A DNA stretch of 64,000 nt, taken from assembly GCA_027422505.1 (NCBI GenBank), contig JAPQWV010000018.1, positions 17,502,001 through 17,566,000 of the forward strand, given 5' to 3'. The stretch is from Craterostigma plantagineum (lineage: Eukaryota; Streptophyta; Magnoliopsida; Lamiales; Linderniaceae). This document shows positions 36,541-46,896 of this stretch, piece by piece; within the stretch, counting starts at the first letter, position 1; every line of letters starts with the position of its first letter. A program made the translations under genes and the position numbers. The notes below the pieces were generated by a model. The model did no database searches. It was not told the DNA's origin and saw only the letters and a program-made list of their open reading frames with translations.

Positions 36541-37879
36541 CTTCCAACATACGAAAAATCTCGACTATGTAGTAAGATGTGGTTACTAGCATCACTTATT
36601 TGGAAATAAACTTGGCGTTTCAATGTAATAATCATTGATTCTAAATGTTAACCCTCCAATTTTGATACCAAATGATCCACATAGTATATTTAACTTTGGT
36701 AACGTACTCACGGACCAAACAATAATCCGAACGACGTCGAAATACGCTCTCTAATTTATAGTTCCAATATATACAAGTTTGCAGTACCACAACATGGTTT
36801 TTTGCAGTACCAGACACGTCTCTGTTGCAGTACCCTTCGTATTTAATTTGTAGTATCTTTTACGTACCAGGCGAACGGCATCGAAATACACTAGCTCTGA
36901 TTTGTAGTACCAGTATAAAGACATTTGAAGTACCAACATGTGGATGATTGCAGTACCATAATTTATGCAATTGTAGTACCCTTCGTAGGTTATTTGTAGT
37001 ATCTTTGTCGTACCCTCGGTTGATTGTCGAATACACGTCGAAATACGCCCCCTAATTTGTGGTTCCAATGTAAACACTTTTATAGTACCTATATATAGAC
37101 TTCCGCAGTACCATGACATATTATCGCAGTACCATCTGTAGGTTGTTTGTAGTATCTTTTATGTACCGGGCGAAAGGGGTCGAAATACGCCAAAACTAAT
37201 TTGTGGTACCAATATAAACACGTTTGCGATACCTATATATGGATTTTTGGAGTACCATAACTTGTGCTATTGCAGTACTATCCGTAGGTTGTTTGTAGTA
37301 TCTTCGCCGTACCATTCATTTGATTGTCGAAAACACGTAGATTCTTGAGCAATTAACGCCTGAGAGCTTACATAATGTGGCTAATAACAAAAATTAAACT
37401 TATGGCAATATAAAACATAAACACTAACTTCCAACATGCGAAAAATCTTGACTATGTAGTAAGATGTGGTTATTGGCATCACTTATTTGGAAAGAAAGTT
37501 GGCGTTTCAATGTAATAATCTTTGATTCTAAATGTTAACCCACCAATTTTGATACCAAACGATTAACTTAGTATATTTAACTAACGTACTCACTGACAAA
37601 AAAATTATCCGAACGACGTCGAAATATGCTCTCTAATTTGTAGTACCAATATATACATGTTTGTAGTATCACAACATGGTTGTTTGCTGTACCATAAACG
37701 TCTCTGTTGCAGTGCCCTTCGTAGGTAATATGTAGTATCTTTTACGTACCGGGACGAACGGCGTCGAAATACGCTAACTCTGATTTGTGGTACCAATATA
37801 AAGACGTTTGCAGTACCAACTTATGGACGTTTGTAGTACCAAAAAATACAGTATTACAACTATGATGACAATATATACA
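36541..37879. repeat. Higher-order tandem repeat array, right part
   Basis: It resumes with CTTCCAACATACGAAAAATC right after the retroelement duplication, continuing the spacer interrupted at 23510. First-monomer signatures near 36750 and 37637 are about 888 bp apart, and the CTTCCAACAT spacer at 36540 and 37429 is also about 889 bp apart, confirming the higher-order period. The array ends in a partial unit before the hAT-like element at 37888. Confidence 0.85.
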
Positions 37880-37887
37880 GTAAAAAC

Positions 37888-38521
37888 TAGGGGTGGCAAA
37901 ATTCCCACGGTGAACCATCCCCGTTGGGACCCGATGCTATTGGGACGGGAAATCCCCGGTCAAAATGGGGATAGGGAGTTTACGGTGATTCTCAGTTGGT
38001 GAAAGAGCGGGGACGGGATGGGGATGGTAATCATGTTTCTCACCCATCCCCGGGCCCGAACCCGGCCCCGTTTAAATCAAATGGTGATTCACCATTCTTC
38101 GATTCGATTTATTAATAAATATATTGAAAAACTAATTTGAATCAAGAATTCTCAAAGACCATGCTTTTATATTCAGGATCATATTTAAAAGAAAAAAATT
38201 TCTACTTTCAATATATATTCTTTCACAATACACGAATATTTCAATGACATATTATTTTCAGTTTTTCATAGTCTAAGTTTACATATTAATTTGTCTATAT
38301 TACTTAGTTTATGTTTTTGTTGCAAAAAACAATTATTGGATATACATGAATATGGGGATCCCGAATCCCCCACGGGGAACCCGATCCCCGAACGGTGATT
38401 ACCCATCCCCGAACCAATTCATCACAAGCGGTGAATTAGTGGGGATGGTATTAAGAATGAGAATTTGGTATGGGGACGGTATGTCCATTACCAGCCCCGA
38501 ACCCGCCCATTGCCATCCCTA
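37888..38521. mobile_element. hAT-like MITE, TAGGGGTGGCAA ends, 8-bp duplication
   Basis: Ends TAGGGGTGGCAA and TTGCCATCCCTA are inverted repeats with one gap. Flanks GTAAAAAC (37880-37887) and GTACAAAC (38522-38529) match at 7 of 8 positions. Subterminal regions are rich in CCCATCCCCG and GGGGATGG blocks. The interior is AT-rich with no transposase. Confidence 0.85.
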
Positions 38522-38639
38522 GTACAAACCCACTGAATCATAAAAACTACATTAACACCAAAAGATAAAGTATTACAGTACTTGAATATTACCGAAAATT
38601 ACCTCTTATCTGAAGTTGCCAACTAAATGAAGTTAGTAA

Positions 38640-38960
38640 GAGGGACCGACGAGCCGTGAGCAAGCGAGCCCAGATTGGCACACGCAGTGAGCATGCTGAT
38701 GAGGATCGACTCGTTGGGGATGAAGGGTTATGATTCTTGCATCGTTCTGTAGATGTGCAGCGCTTGCTTGTAAACTCCTGTTGTGACGTAGGCGGACATT
38801 ATCGAGCTCAATGAGACGATGTTTCTTTCAGGCATTTCGCCGAACAGCTCCTTCGCTTTCTTTAGGTTTCCAGCTTTGCCGTACCCATCAACCATACAAG
38901 AGCATGACGTCCCTCTGAGGAATTTCGTCGAACAGCTTATGTGCTTGGCCCATGTCGAGA
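38640..38960 (-). pseudogene. PPR-protein gene fragment
   Basis: The minus strand contains LFDEIPQRDVMLLYG, then after a frame change MVDGYGKAGNLKKAKELFGEMPERNIVSLSSIMSAYVTTG and ALHIYRTMQES (stop), then NESILISMLTACANLGSLAHG. These are typical P-L-S type pentatricopeptide repeats of organelle RNA-processing proteins. Only about 100 residues with at least one frameshift and one stop remain. It lies inside the repeat island, so it may be a fragment captured by a transposon. Confidence 0.75.
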
Positions 38961-39139
38961 TTCAACTTCGTTCGATCGAACTCAAATCTGTACGCTCGAG
39001 TCAAGAACCTCGACGAGTAACCCGCGGTTGAAAAAAAAAAGAAAACTTACCTAAGCTTACCTGGATCGAGAAACCCACTGTTATTGGATAGGCAAAGCGG
39101 ATGTCGTCGATTGAATTGGAGAAGAAAAGATTTAAAAAA

Positions 39140-39290
39140 TAATAAATGAGGGCAAATTCGTCCATTCAGTAAAATGGGTAGTAATGTGTATGAATGTTTT
39201 GATTTAGGGAGTTTAATAATAAATTAAATGCGATGAGGAGTTAGTTGATAGAAATTATAGAAAGGGGATTTAGTTGAGGTTACCCAACAA
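39140..39290. repeat. Right inverted arm matching 19885-20035
   Basis: On the minus strand it reads CAACTAACTCCTCATCGCAT, TTATTATTAAACTCCC, ACACATTACTACCC. The left arm has AACTAACTCCCCCTTCCAAT, TTATCATTAAACTCCA, ACACATAGCTACC. The match is diverged but collinear over about 130 bp. Confidence 0.45.
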
Positions 39291-39329
39291 AAAAAATGAG
39301 TAAAGTTGGAAATGTAGAAATTAGGTCTA

Positions 39330-39715
39330 CCTACGATTGCATGCCTAATTGGTGCTTGAGCTCGTTTGGTAAGCCCTACTTCAGTGCTCTGCTATTTCCT
39401 GCACTGTCTTTTGGAAATCCATTCGAGTTGAAGGGCAAGCGATGTGTTTGTGGTCTGAATGCCAAAATCGGAATGGCGAGGAGTCTTCGGTGGGGATCAA
39501 ATCGGTGGAAGTACGAGAAGTATTGCCGGTATATAGTAAGAAATCTGAAATTTTTTCGTCGCATTCATACAATACCTCTTTGTATAGCCTCACTACAAGT
39601 CTTCTGAAGTTTGTTGTTGGTGTGTTTTCTTTTTCCATCTGTTGTATGTAGTGGTTATATGGTTGCATTACGTGTTTGTTCTCTGTAACTCCGATGTTTA
39701 ACAGAGGAAGCCTCG
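39330..39715 (+). pseudogene. Relic of an S-receptor-kinase kinase domain
   Basis: Three segments align with consecutive exons of the intact kinase at 40372-43391. ATGCCTAATTGGTGCTTGAG..TTTGGTAAG corresponds to [13 protein letters not shown] plus its donor. The stretch 39430-39536 corresponds to [22 protein letters not shown] up to TATAGTAAG. TAGTGGTTATATGG at 39650 corresponds to the GYMAPEYA exon with its acceptor. Internal deletions and frameshifts abolish coding. It is probably the remains of a tandem duplicate of the downstream gene. Confidence 0.75.
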
Positions 39716-40371
39716 TTGAGTATGTAAGTGCTTCAGTTGAAATGATGCAGTAAAAGACGAGACTTCGTCGAGCCATTGATGGTAGGTGAATGTGAATGTT
39801 GTAAAATACTGTTATGAATTTAATTTCAGCCATTGATGAAGGAAAGGTGCGTGGGACCATGCTAATCTTGACCAAGAGGGCATTACAGTCCACGATGATG
39901 GCTAGGTTAGTATGTCCCTTTCGTTTACTTCGTAGAAGATGACTAAAGACTTTCTGATGAAACAAATGATAAAAGACACCCCCACCTTTGTCTTATTCGG
40001 AAAAACCAAAATAGTAGACGTTGATCGGTGAGTTGGAAACGTTCTTCGTGGAGAACCTGTGTAGTTTATGTGCTTAAAATGACTTTCTTACATTACATAG
40101 GAGTAGACTGAAGAATTTGTGTCATGTTTAAAACATCACCTTCAGGACATAGATTGACAATTTTAACGTCCTAAATGACTTCTTCCATGGTAAGAAAATG
40201 GCTGAGGAATTTCCCTCAGATGGACGTCAAGAATCAATCTTAGCTGGGACCAGAAATGATACGTCATATGTTGTCTTGGTCTACCTTCTGGTCTTAAAAC
40301 AACATACCTTCTTTCATAAACCAGATTAAGTTTTCCTCTATCCACCAATAAAAACCTGTCTGAAATAGCCG
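39716..40371. other. Upstream region of the S-receptor kinase gene
   Basis: No gene is supported; the minus-strand ORF within 39381-39965 lacks recognisable domains and overlaps the kinase relic. This is presumably the promoter and leader of the kinase gene at 40372. Confidence 0.45.
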
Positions 40372-43300
40372 ATGAGCCCCATGAATACCCGCCGTTGCAT
40401 ATCTTTTGCCTGTGCCTTTATCGTCTTCATGTGTTACGACTCCTCGTTAACAGCAGCAGCTTCTTCGGATTCTCTCATTAGTTCACAATACCTTTATGAC
40501 AATGGCGAAACTCTTGTTTCAAATGGAGCAAAGTTCGAGCTGGGCTTCTTCAGTCCGGGCAGTTCGAAGAACAGATACTTGGGAATTTGGTACAAGAACA
40601 TAGCTGTAAAAACCGTCGTTTGGGTTGCAAATAGAGAAAAACCCATCCAAGATTTCTCGGGTTCGTTAACTGTGAACTCTTCTGGCAGCGCCGTGCTTTC
40701 AACCGGAGCCAACATCACTGTCTGGTCAGCAAGTCCAGTTAAGACAAGTCGATCTCCGTTATTGCAGATACTTGATTCTGGGAATCTTGTCCTGAGAGAC
40801 ACTGATAACCAATCGGGCGATTACCTATGGCAGAGCTTCAACTATCCATCTGACACTTTATTGCCGGGCATGAAGCTCGGTTGGGACTTGAGAACTTCGT
40901 TGAACAGACAATTAAGCTCATGGAAAAGCCCAGACGATCCATCGCCTGGCGAGTTGACCTATAAGGTCGAGCTTGATCCTTATCCGCAGAACGTTATGTT
41001 CAAAGGGTCGGTAAGATATTATCGGGCCGGGCCATGGAACGGGCTGAGGTACAGCGGTACGCCCCAGTTGAACGAAAACCCCATTTACAGTTACGGCTTT
41101 GTTTCCAACGAAGACGAGGTTTACTACACATACAACCTCAAGGACGAGTCGGTGATCATGAGGTTCTACCTGAACCTAACCACCTCTACGAGGGACAGAA
41201 GCATATGGGTCGAAGCGCAGAAGTCGTGGAAGGTCTACAACTCATTCCCAACCGACTACTGCGACACTTACGGCCTCTGTGGCGCGAACGGTCTGTGTAT
41301 GATCAACAGCTGGCCCGTGTGTCGATGCTTGCAGGGGTTTAAGCCGAGGTTGTCTCAGAATTGGGATGCGATGGACTGGTCGGGCGGGTGCGTAAGAGTG
41401 GGGACTTTCAACTGCTCGAACGGGCATGATTTTGTCAAGTTCTCTGGCTTGAAAGTGCCCGATACGTATCATTCTTGGTTAAACGAAAGCATGAGTCTGA
41501 AAGAGTGCAGGGAGGTTTGCTCGAGAAACTGTTCTTGCATGGCATATACGAATTCGGACATTCGAGGGCGGGGCAGTGGTTGTGCGCTTTGGTTCAACGA
41601 TCTGCTGGATATCAGACAGTTTGCTGACGGGGGACAAGATCTTTATATTCGAATGCCAGCGTCAAAACACGGTATAGTTCTCTTTTTTTCTTTTTTTTCC
41701 ATTACAACTTCATGATTTAAGTCTTACGATATTTAAGACTGCTTTTTTTATTACAGATAAGAGATCTATGGTGATAATAGCAGCTGTTATAACACCAACT
41801 GCTCTGCTTTGTGGTTTGGGGTTGATCGTTTACTTTATCTACAGACGAAAAATGAAGCCAAAAGGTAAATATTTACTGGCTTTAAGCGAGTTATGATAGA
41901 GTAGTCTCGCACCATTTAATCATGCGTATGAAAGGTTTTCTTACGTCCAGGCGAAACCTACGATGAAACTCGTCACGATTATATACGTAACACAGACGAC
42001 TGGGACTTGCCCCTCTATGACCTCGCTACGATTATGCTTGCCACCGATGATTTTTCCGAGGGAAATAAGCTCGGTGAAGGCGGCTTTGGACCTGTATATA
42101 AGGTGATGAATGAATTGTTTTAAAACATATAGACAGACAACATTGAGAAAAATATAAGTTTTTTTTTTTTGCTGCATGGAAACTTTAGGGCACACTAAAC
42201 GACGGACAAATTGTCGCTGTAAAGAGGCTGTCGAAGAGCTCGGGACAAGGGCTCAAGGAGTTCAAGAACGAGGTTGAACTAATAGCCAAGCTTCAGCACA
42301 GAAACCTCGTGAGGCTTTTAGGTTGTTGCATCGAAGGAGACGAGAAGATACTGATCTACGAATACATGCCTAAAGGCAGCTTGAGCTCATTCTTGTTTGG
42401 TAAGAAAAGCAGCCGTTTTTTGATTCTTTATTCGACATATCTTATTAAAACATACTTCCGAGGTTGTATCAGATAAGAGAAGGAGCTATGAACTGAGCTG
42501 GGAAAAGCGCTTCAGCATCATATGCGGCGTGTCTCGGGGGCTTCTCTACCTTCACCAAGACTCGAGGCTAAGGATAATCCACAGAGATCTCAAGGCGAGC
42601 AATGTGCTGCTCGACGGCGACCTAACCCCGAAAATCTCGGATTTTGGGATGGCGAGAATCTTCGGTGGGGACCAACAGGAAGAAAAGACGAATAGAATCG
42701 TCGGTACATAGTAAGTACAAACTGTTTTTTTTTCTTCTTATTTTTTTCGAGTATAGGTTGTGATTTACGTACCCTTCGTATCATCTTATGCCTTTTTTTG
42801 CTTTCTACTCGTGGTTTTGTAGTGGTTATATGGCGCCCGAATACGCGTTGTACGGTTTGTTTTCCATAAAATCCGACGTCTTTTCCTTCGGTGTTCTGCT
42901 ACTGGAGATAGTGAGTGGGAAGCGAAGTAGAGGATCCGAAAATAACCTCCAAAACCTCATCGAATACGTAACTTCTTCTTTCTTTTGGATGACCTTTTGT
43001 TAGTTCTCTCACGCGTCACCAAAAAATTCAAGCACTTAGACTTAACTATCGGACTGCATTCCTATGTCGTCTTTTTTCATAGGCGTGGAAGCTATGGACC
43101 GAAGGCAAACCGCTAGAAATGATGGAACCAAATCTACGCGATATAATTCCCGAGATAGCCAAACGATGCATACACGTCGGGCTACTGTGCGTCCAAGAAA
43201 ATCAAGAAGAGAGGCCGAGCATGTCCGCCATCGTACTAATGCTTAACGGAGAGAGCGCTCTTCAACAGCCGAAACAGCCCGGTTTCTTGATCCACTTCGT

Positions 43301-43391
43301 GTACGGCGGCGCCAAACATTCTTCGTCGGGCCAAAACGCGTCGCTACCGTCGATCAATGGCCAGTCGATTACTACGTTGGACGGGCGCTAA
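40372..43391 (+). CDS. G-type lectin S-receptor-like Ser/Thr kinase (7 exons)
   Basis: Exons: 40372-41671, 41757-41864, 41951-42102, 42189-42399, 42473-42710, 42823-42967, 43083-43391; phases agree, giving 820 residues. Order: signal peptide (to about 30), B-lectin domain ([31 protein letters not shown]), S-locus glycoprotein region (WRAGPWNG-type [26 protein letters not shown]), PAN domain ([17 protein letters not shown]), membrane span (about 438-463), kinase. Kinase residues: GEGGFG 511-516, Lys532 in VAVKRL, HRD with Asp629, DFG with Asp647, and GYMAPEYA. It is an RD kinase and looks catalytically competent. Such plasma-membrane receptors act in defence or self-recognition signalling; the ligand is unknown. 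Two Met codons (40372, 40381) could start it. A decayed relative lies just upstream. Confidence 0.95.
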
Positions 43392-43577
43392 CGAAATCAA
43401 CGGTTAGTATCTGTACCGTTTACAAACGTTGAGGGGCGTAAAATACCTTCGTTTTAATTTGGTATGTCAGTTGTAATTATTATTTTACCTTATTTTTGAC
43501 ACTTCTATTTTTGATTTGTTTTGATTATATACAACGTTATATTTTTAACAATCAGATATGTTCAAAGTCTTAAATTG

Positions 43578-43840
43578 TACTCCATCCGTCCCGCCAATTT
43601 TATGACATTTTTCCATTATGGGCGTCCCACTAATTTTATCATCTTTCCTTTTTGGGTAAAAAATTAAACACCATTTGAAATGTAATTGGATGGAAAAGTA
43701 AATGATGGGAATAATTAGGAAAATGTTATAAATTAAGCAAGTGTATATATCTAACCCAATTGTACTATATTATTATAATAATACCACCTTAATTTGCATG
43801 TCCAGCAATTTATGATAAAATTACTGGGACAGAGGGGGTA
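43578..43840. mobile_element. Stowaway-type MITE
   Basis: The left end TACTCCATCCGTCCCG and right end GGGACAGAGGGGGTA are inverted and close to the CTCCCTCCGTCCC consensus, bordered by TA. Internal CTAATTTTATCATCTTTCC and GGGCGTCCCAC blocks are typical. Confidence 0.8.
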
Positions 43841-44346
43841 ATATTTATATTCTTATATAATTGGTGCAAGGTGACTATATTTGGTCAGTCAAGTCATTTG
43901 TAATTTTTAATTAATTGAAGAATTTCATATCACTTCTGATTTTTGTATTTATTGTCAGTCTATGCACATTTTATATATTAAAAATTAATATTTCATCTTA
44001 AACATTAAAAATTATAAATTTCAAATAAAAAATAATATTAAATAATTATAGTTTGAGCACACACATAGAGTGTACATAAAAGTCTATTCTATTTTATTAA
44101 GCGTGAAGAGTGAGTATAAACAGCCCTTACTCTGTCAATTTCACAAAAAGAATTAAAATTTAAAATTATCCACTACATTTTAATTACTAGTTTTAGTTAA
44201 TCCATACACGTTAATTCACACACCTTGTACAACTTATATATGCATATAAATTTTAAATTATAATTTCAAACTAATTTAAATTAAATAAATTTAATATTAT
44301 ATTTTATATATAATAGAACACGCATTTGAGTGTACACGAATACTTG

Positions 44347-44587
44347 TACTCCCTCTGTCCTAAATATTTTTGGACATTTGAGAGTTGGCACGGGAATTAA
44401 GAAACTGAATTTAATAATATAGTACAATTAAAAGGTAAAAAGTATATATTTTGACACGTCTTTTAAGAGTATTTAATTTTATTATATTGATTGTTTGTGA
44501 TAGTTTTTTTTAAATAAGAAAATGTACAAAAGATGTGGGACGCCCGATTTAGTAAAATGTATAAAATGGTTTGGGACGGAGTAAGTA
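44347..44587. mobile_element. Stowaway-type MITE
   Basis: The left end TACTCCCTCTGTCC and right end GGGACGGAGTAAGTA are inverted. GTGGGACGCCCGATTTAG lies inside the right end. It is a second, independent Stowaway insertion between the kinase and H2A genes. Confidence 0.8.
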
Positions 44588-44826
44588 CTATTTATTGTAT
44601 TTGTAACATTGTAAACTAGCAAAGCCAACAATTCCCTTCTCAAAGGTTTGGAGACTTTGTTCTAACTATACTATAAGGCTCAAAGAGCCGAGACTAGCTA
44701 CCAACAAAGTGCGCGTGGGTAAAATAAAGATCCTTGTCTCCTCTCGTCACCTTCTCTCTTAAACCCTAGAAGAAAACCGCCGCCCCTTCAATTTCTCCTC
44801 CCCTCCTCCTCCACCTCCACCTCCAA

Positions 44827-45245
44827 ATGGAGGTGGGGGAGGTTCCATTTTCTTTGTTCTTCATTCTTCTTTTGTTTCTATTAAAAAAAATTTGGTTTTT
44901 CAGCCACCGCCCCGACTCCTCCACCTCAGCCATCGCCTCCTCCCTCCGCCGCGACGGCCTCCGCCCCCGCTTCTGCTGCTGCCTCTTCTGCCATTTCAGC
45001 CGCTGCTGCGGCCTCTCCCGCCACCTCCGTCGCCTGCCCCCTCACCACCTTCGCCGGCTCAGCCTCGCCAACCCCGCCATCGTTCTCCCACGGGTCTCCA
45101 GTTGGGGCTCGGGTCTCCCGACCTAGTTGAGAGTTTTTTCTCCCTCGTTGGAGCCATTTCTCCCTTTGTGGAGCTTGTTCCGGTGAAAGCAAGATCCTCG
45201 TTGTCAAGATCGAAGAAAGCGATGAATATCGTAGATTTAGTTTAA
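44827..45245 (+). CDS. Uncertain Pro-rich ORF, possibly spliced
   Basis: ATG 44827 sits after a CT-rich leader. A possible intron (GAG|GTGGGG near 44832 to TTTTTCAG near 44902) would join it to a Pro/Leu/Arg-rich frame ending SSLSRSKKAMNIVDLV at 45245. An unspliced frame from 44827 ends at 45126. The region is GC-rich and of low complexity, with open frames on several readings, so coding status is doubtful. I do not recognise a family; it could be the leader of a non-coding RNA. Confidence 0.25.
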
Positions 45246-45843
45246 TAGCTATTTGTGTGGTAGGTTCTTTAGTTCTTCGTGTTCAAGACCGTGTATTCTG
45301 TTCAATGTTGGGTTTTTTTTTTTGTTTCGTTGTCTCGTGCTCCGTGTGAGCCTTCATTGTCTTCTGGATTGATGCGACTAGACCCCCTCGGGCTATTTAG
45401 TCCATGTGCTTTTGTTACTGATATTGAAGCGATCGTTTAGGAAAACAAATTTGTAACTAGCAACAGCATGCATATCTGTTTTTTTATGGATGAAGAAAGT
45501 ATTGTGTAGAGCTTAGTCGGTCGTTGCATTATGGATAAGCCCATATAAATTTGAAGTTGGCCCATTAATTGGAGCCGAACGTTAGGGTTACTTTCGTCAA
45601 AATAACTACTACCCATCGTCAGCATCTTCAATATCTCACCGTCCAATTTGTCCCAACTCATCAACGGTCATAACTCGCGATCCGCGTGCTCAATCGCCAA
45701 AGCCAGCAGCCTATATAAAAACCTGAACAAGATTATGCACGTATCCGTCATACGTCTATTCGATCTGCAGACTAGAATTTCCTTCGCCATTACTCTCGCG
45801 ATTGTCGATTAATCTCACATCTTCGTCGATTTCTGTTTTCGTC
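45246..45843. other. Intergenic region and H2A promoter
   Basis: No coding region is supported. The right part holds the H2A promoter elements listed separately; the left part may be the 3' flank of the uncertain ORF at 44827. Confidence 0.5.
45679..45719 (+). promoter_or_regulatory. Histone promoter elements: octamer (reverse) and TATA box
   Basis: GATCCGCG at 45679-45686 is the reverse complement of the plant histone octamer CGCGGATC, known from S-phase-regulated histone genes. TATATAAA at 45712-45719 is a good TATA box about 125 bp upstream of the H2A start codon. Together they indicate replication-linked expression. Confidence 0.7.
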
Positions 45844-46330
45844 ATGGCCGGCCGTGGGAAGACGCTAGGCTCCGGCGCCGCGAAGAAGGCTCAGTCACGA
45901 AGCAGCAAGGCCGGGCTCCAGTTTCCGGTGGGCCGTATAGCGAGGTTTGTCAAGGCGGGGAAATACGCCGAGCGAGTTGGCGCCGGTGCGCCGGTGTATC
46001 TAGCCGCCGTGCTCGAGTATCTCGCGGCCGAGGTATCTCCAATCTCCGATTGTGCTTATTTCTTGTTCTTTTGGGATTTCCGAAAACCTAATTTTCTCTT
46101 GAAAATTGAACGTATAGGTTCTGGAATTAGCTGGAAATGCTGCGAGGGATAACAAGAAGACGCGAATCGTTCCTCGTCACATCCAATTGGCCGTTCGCAA
46201 CGATGAAGAACTCAGCAAACTCCTCGGCGATGTGACGATTGCTAACGGCGGCGTGATGCCCAATATTCACAACCTTCTTCTCCCTAAGAAAGCCGGCGGC
46301 TCATCAAAGCCCTCGGCCGATGACGATTAG
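45844..46330 (+). CDS. Histone H2A
   Basis: Exons 45844-46032 and 46118-46330 join in phase to 133 residues: [20 protein letters not shown], the histone fold with [20 protein letters not shown] and [30 protein letters not shown], then [14 protein letters not shown]. The intron after LAAE is at a position common in plant H2A genes. There is no SQEF tail, so it is not H2A.X, and the core differs from H2A.Z; it is a canonical replication-type H2A. The protein packages DNA in nucleosomes with H2B. ATG 45844 is chosen over the in-frame upstream ATG at 45802 because MAGRGK is the conserved N-terminus. Confidence 0.95.
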
Positions 46331-46896
46331 ATCAATTTAGAGAAGACAATGGATGGCTGCGTGGAACCATTTGATGCTTTGGAGATTTTTTTTTCTGTAG
46401 TAGGTTTTTGGGGGTTTTAGTTTTTTCTGGTCTAGTTTTGTTTTGTGCATAGAATAGAGGTCATTGCTCTGTGTTTCCTTTCCTTGCCGTGAAAATGGAA
46501 ATTTCCTTGTGCTTCAGACCATTCAATACAGAATCTTGATTTGTGTACTAAAGACTTTTTGGTTGAATTGAAGCTGTTAAATATTTGCTCGTCGTCAAGA
46601 ACTAACTTTTGCCTTATGCTTCTATTTGCATTTGACGAGTCTTGTAACACGAAGTATCCATTTGTTCTAAACCGTGGATACACGTCAATCTTTGGCTTAT
46701 ATTACACCATATTTTTCGTATATAAGCCTATGTTTACTGATATTAAACGCCAGAAGATTTGAATACGATGATCTTGTCAGCCCACAAAGAAAGGATGCCA
46801 TTTATGTCGACTGCGAATGACTTTGATTTGTAGTAGCAAGATTTGTATGTAAAGGGACAATCTGATACTTTTGTTACTACGAACTAATAGAATCAT
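46331..46896. other. H2A 3' UTR and flank
   Basis: AT-rich sequence with no supported gene. A T-rich, T/G-rich stretch at 46385-46450 fits a plant polyadenylation region. It ends at the target-site duplication (46888-46896) of the MULE. Confidence 0.5.

Larger units (their letters stand above)
43392..44826. other. Intergenic AT-rich region with two Stowaway-type MITEs
   Basis: It contains the 3' flank of the receptor kinase gene and the two MITEs listed separately. The stretch 43850-44340 is plain AT-rich DNA. From 44740 the sequence becomes CT-rich (AAACCCTAGAAGAAAACCGC), resembling a leader with a telo-box-like AAACCCTA. Confidence 0.5.

Noticed and set aside
22230..37879. Regular repeats considered as a CRISPR array
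   Set aside because: Units are ~150 bp, degenerate, contiguous and in a plant genome; there are no short identical repeats with unique spacers.
39381..39965. Minus-strand 194-aa ORF
   Set aside because: It overlaps the plus-strand kinase relic and has no recognisable domain.
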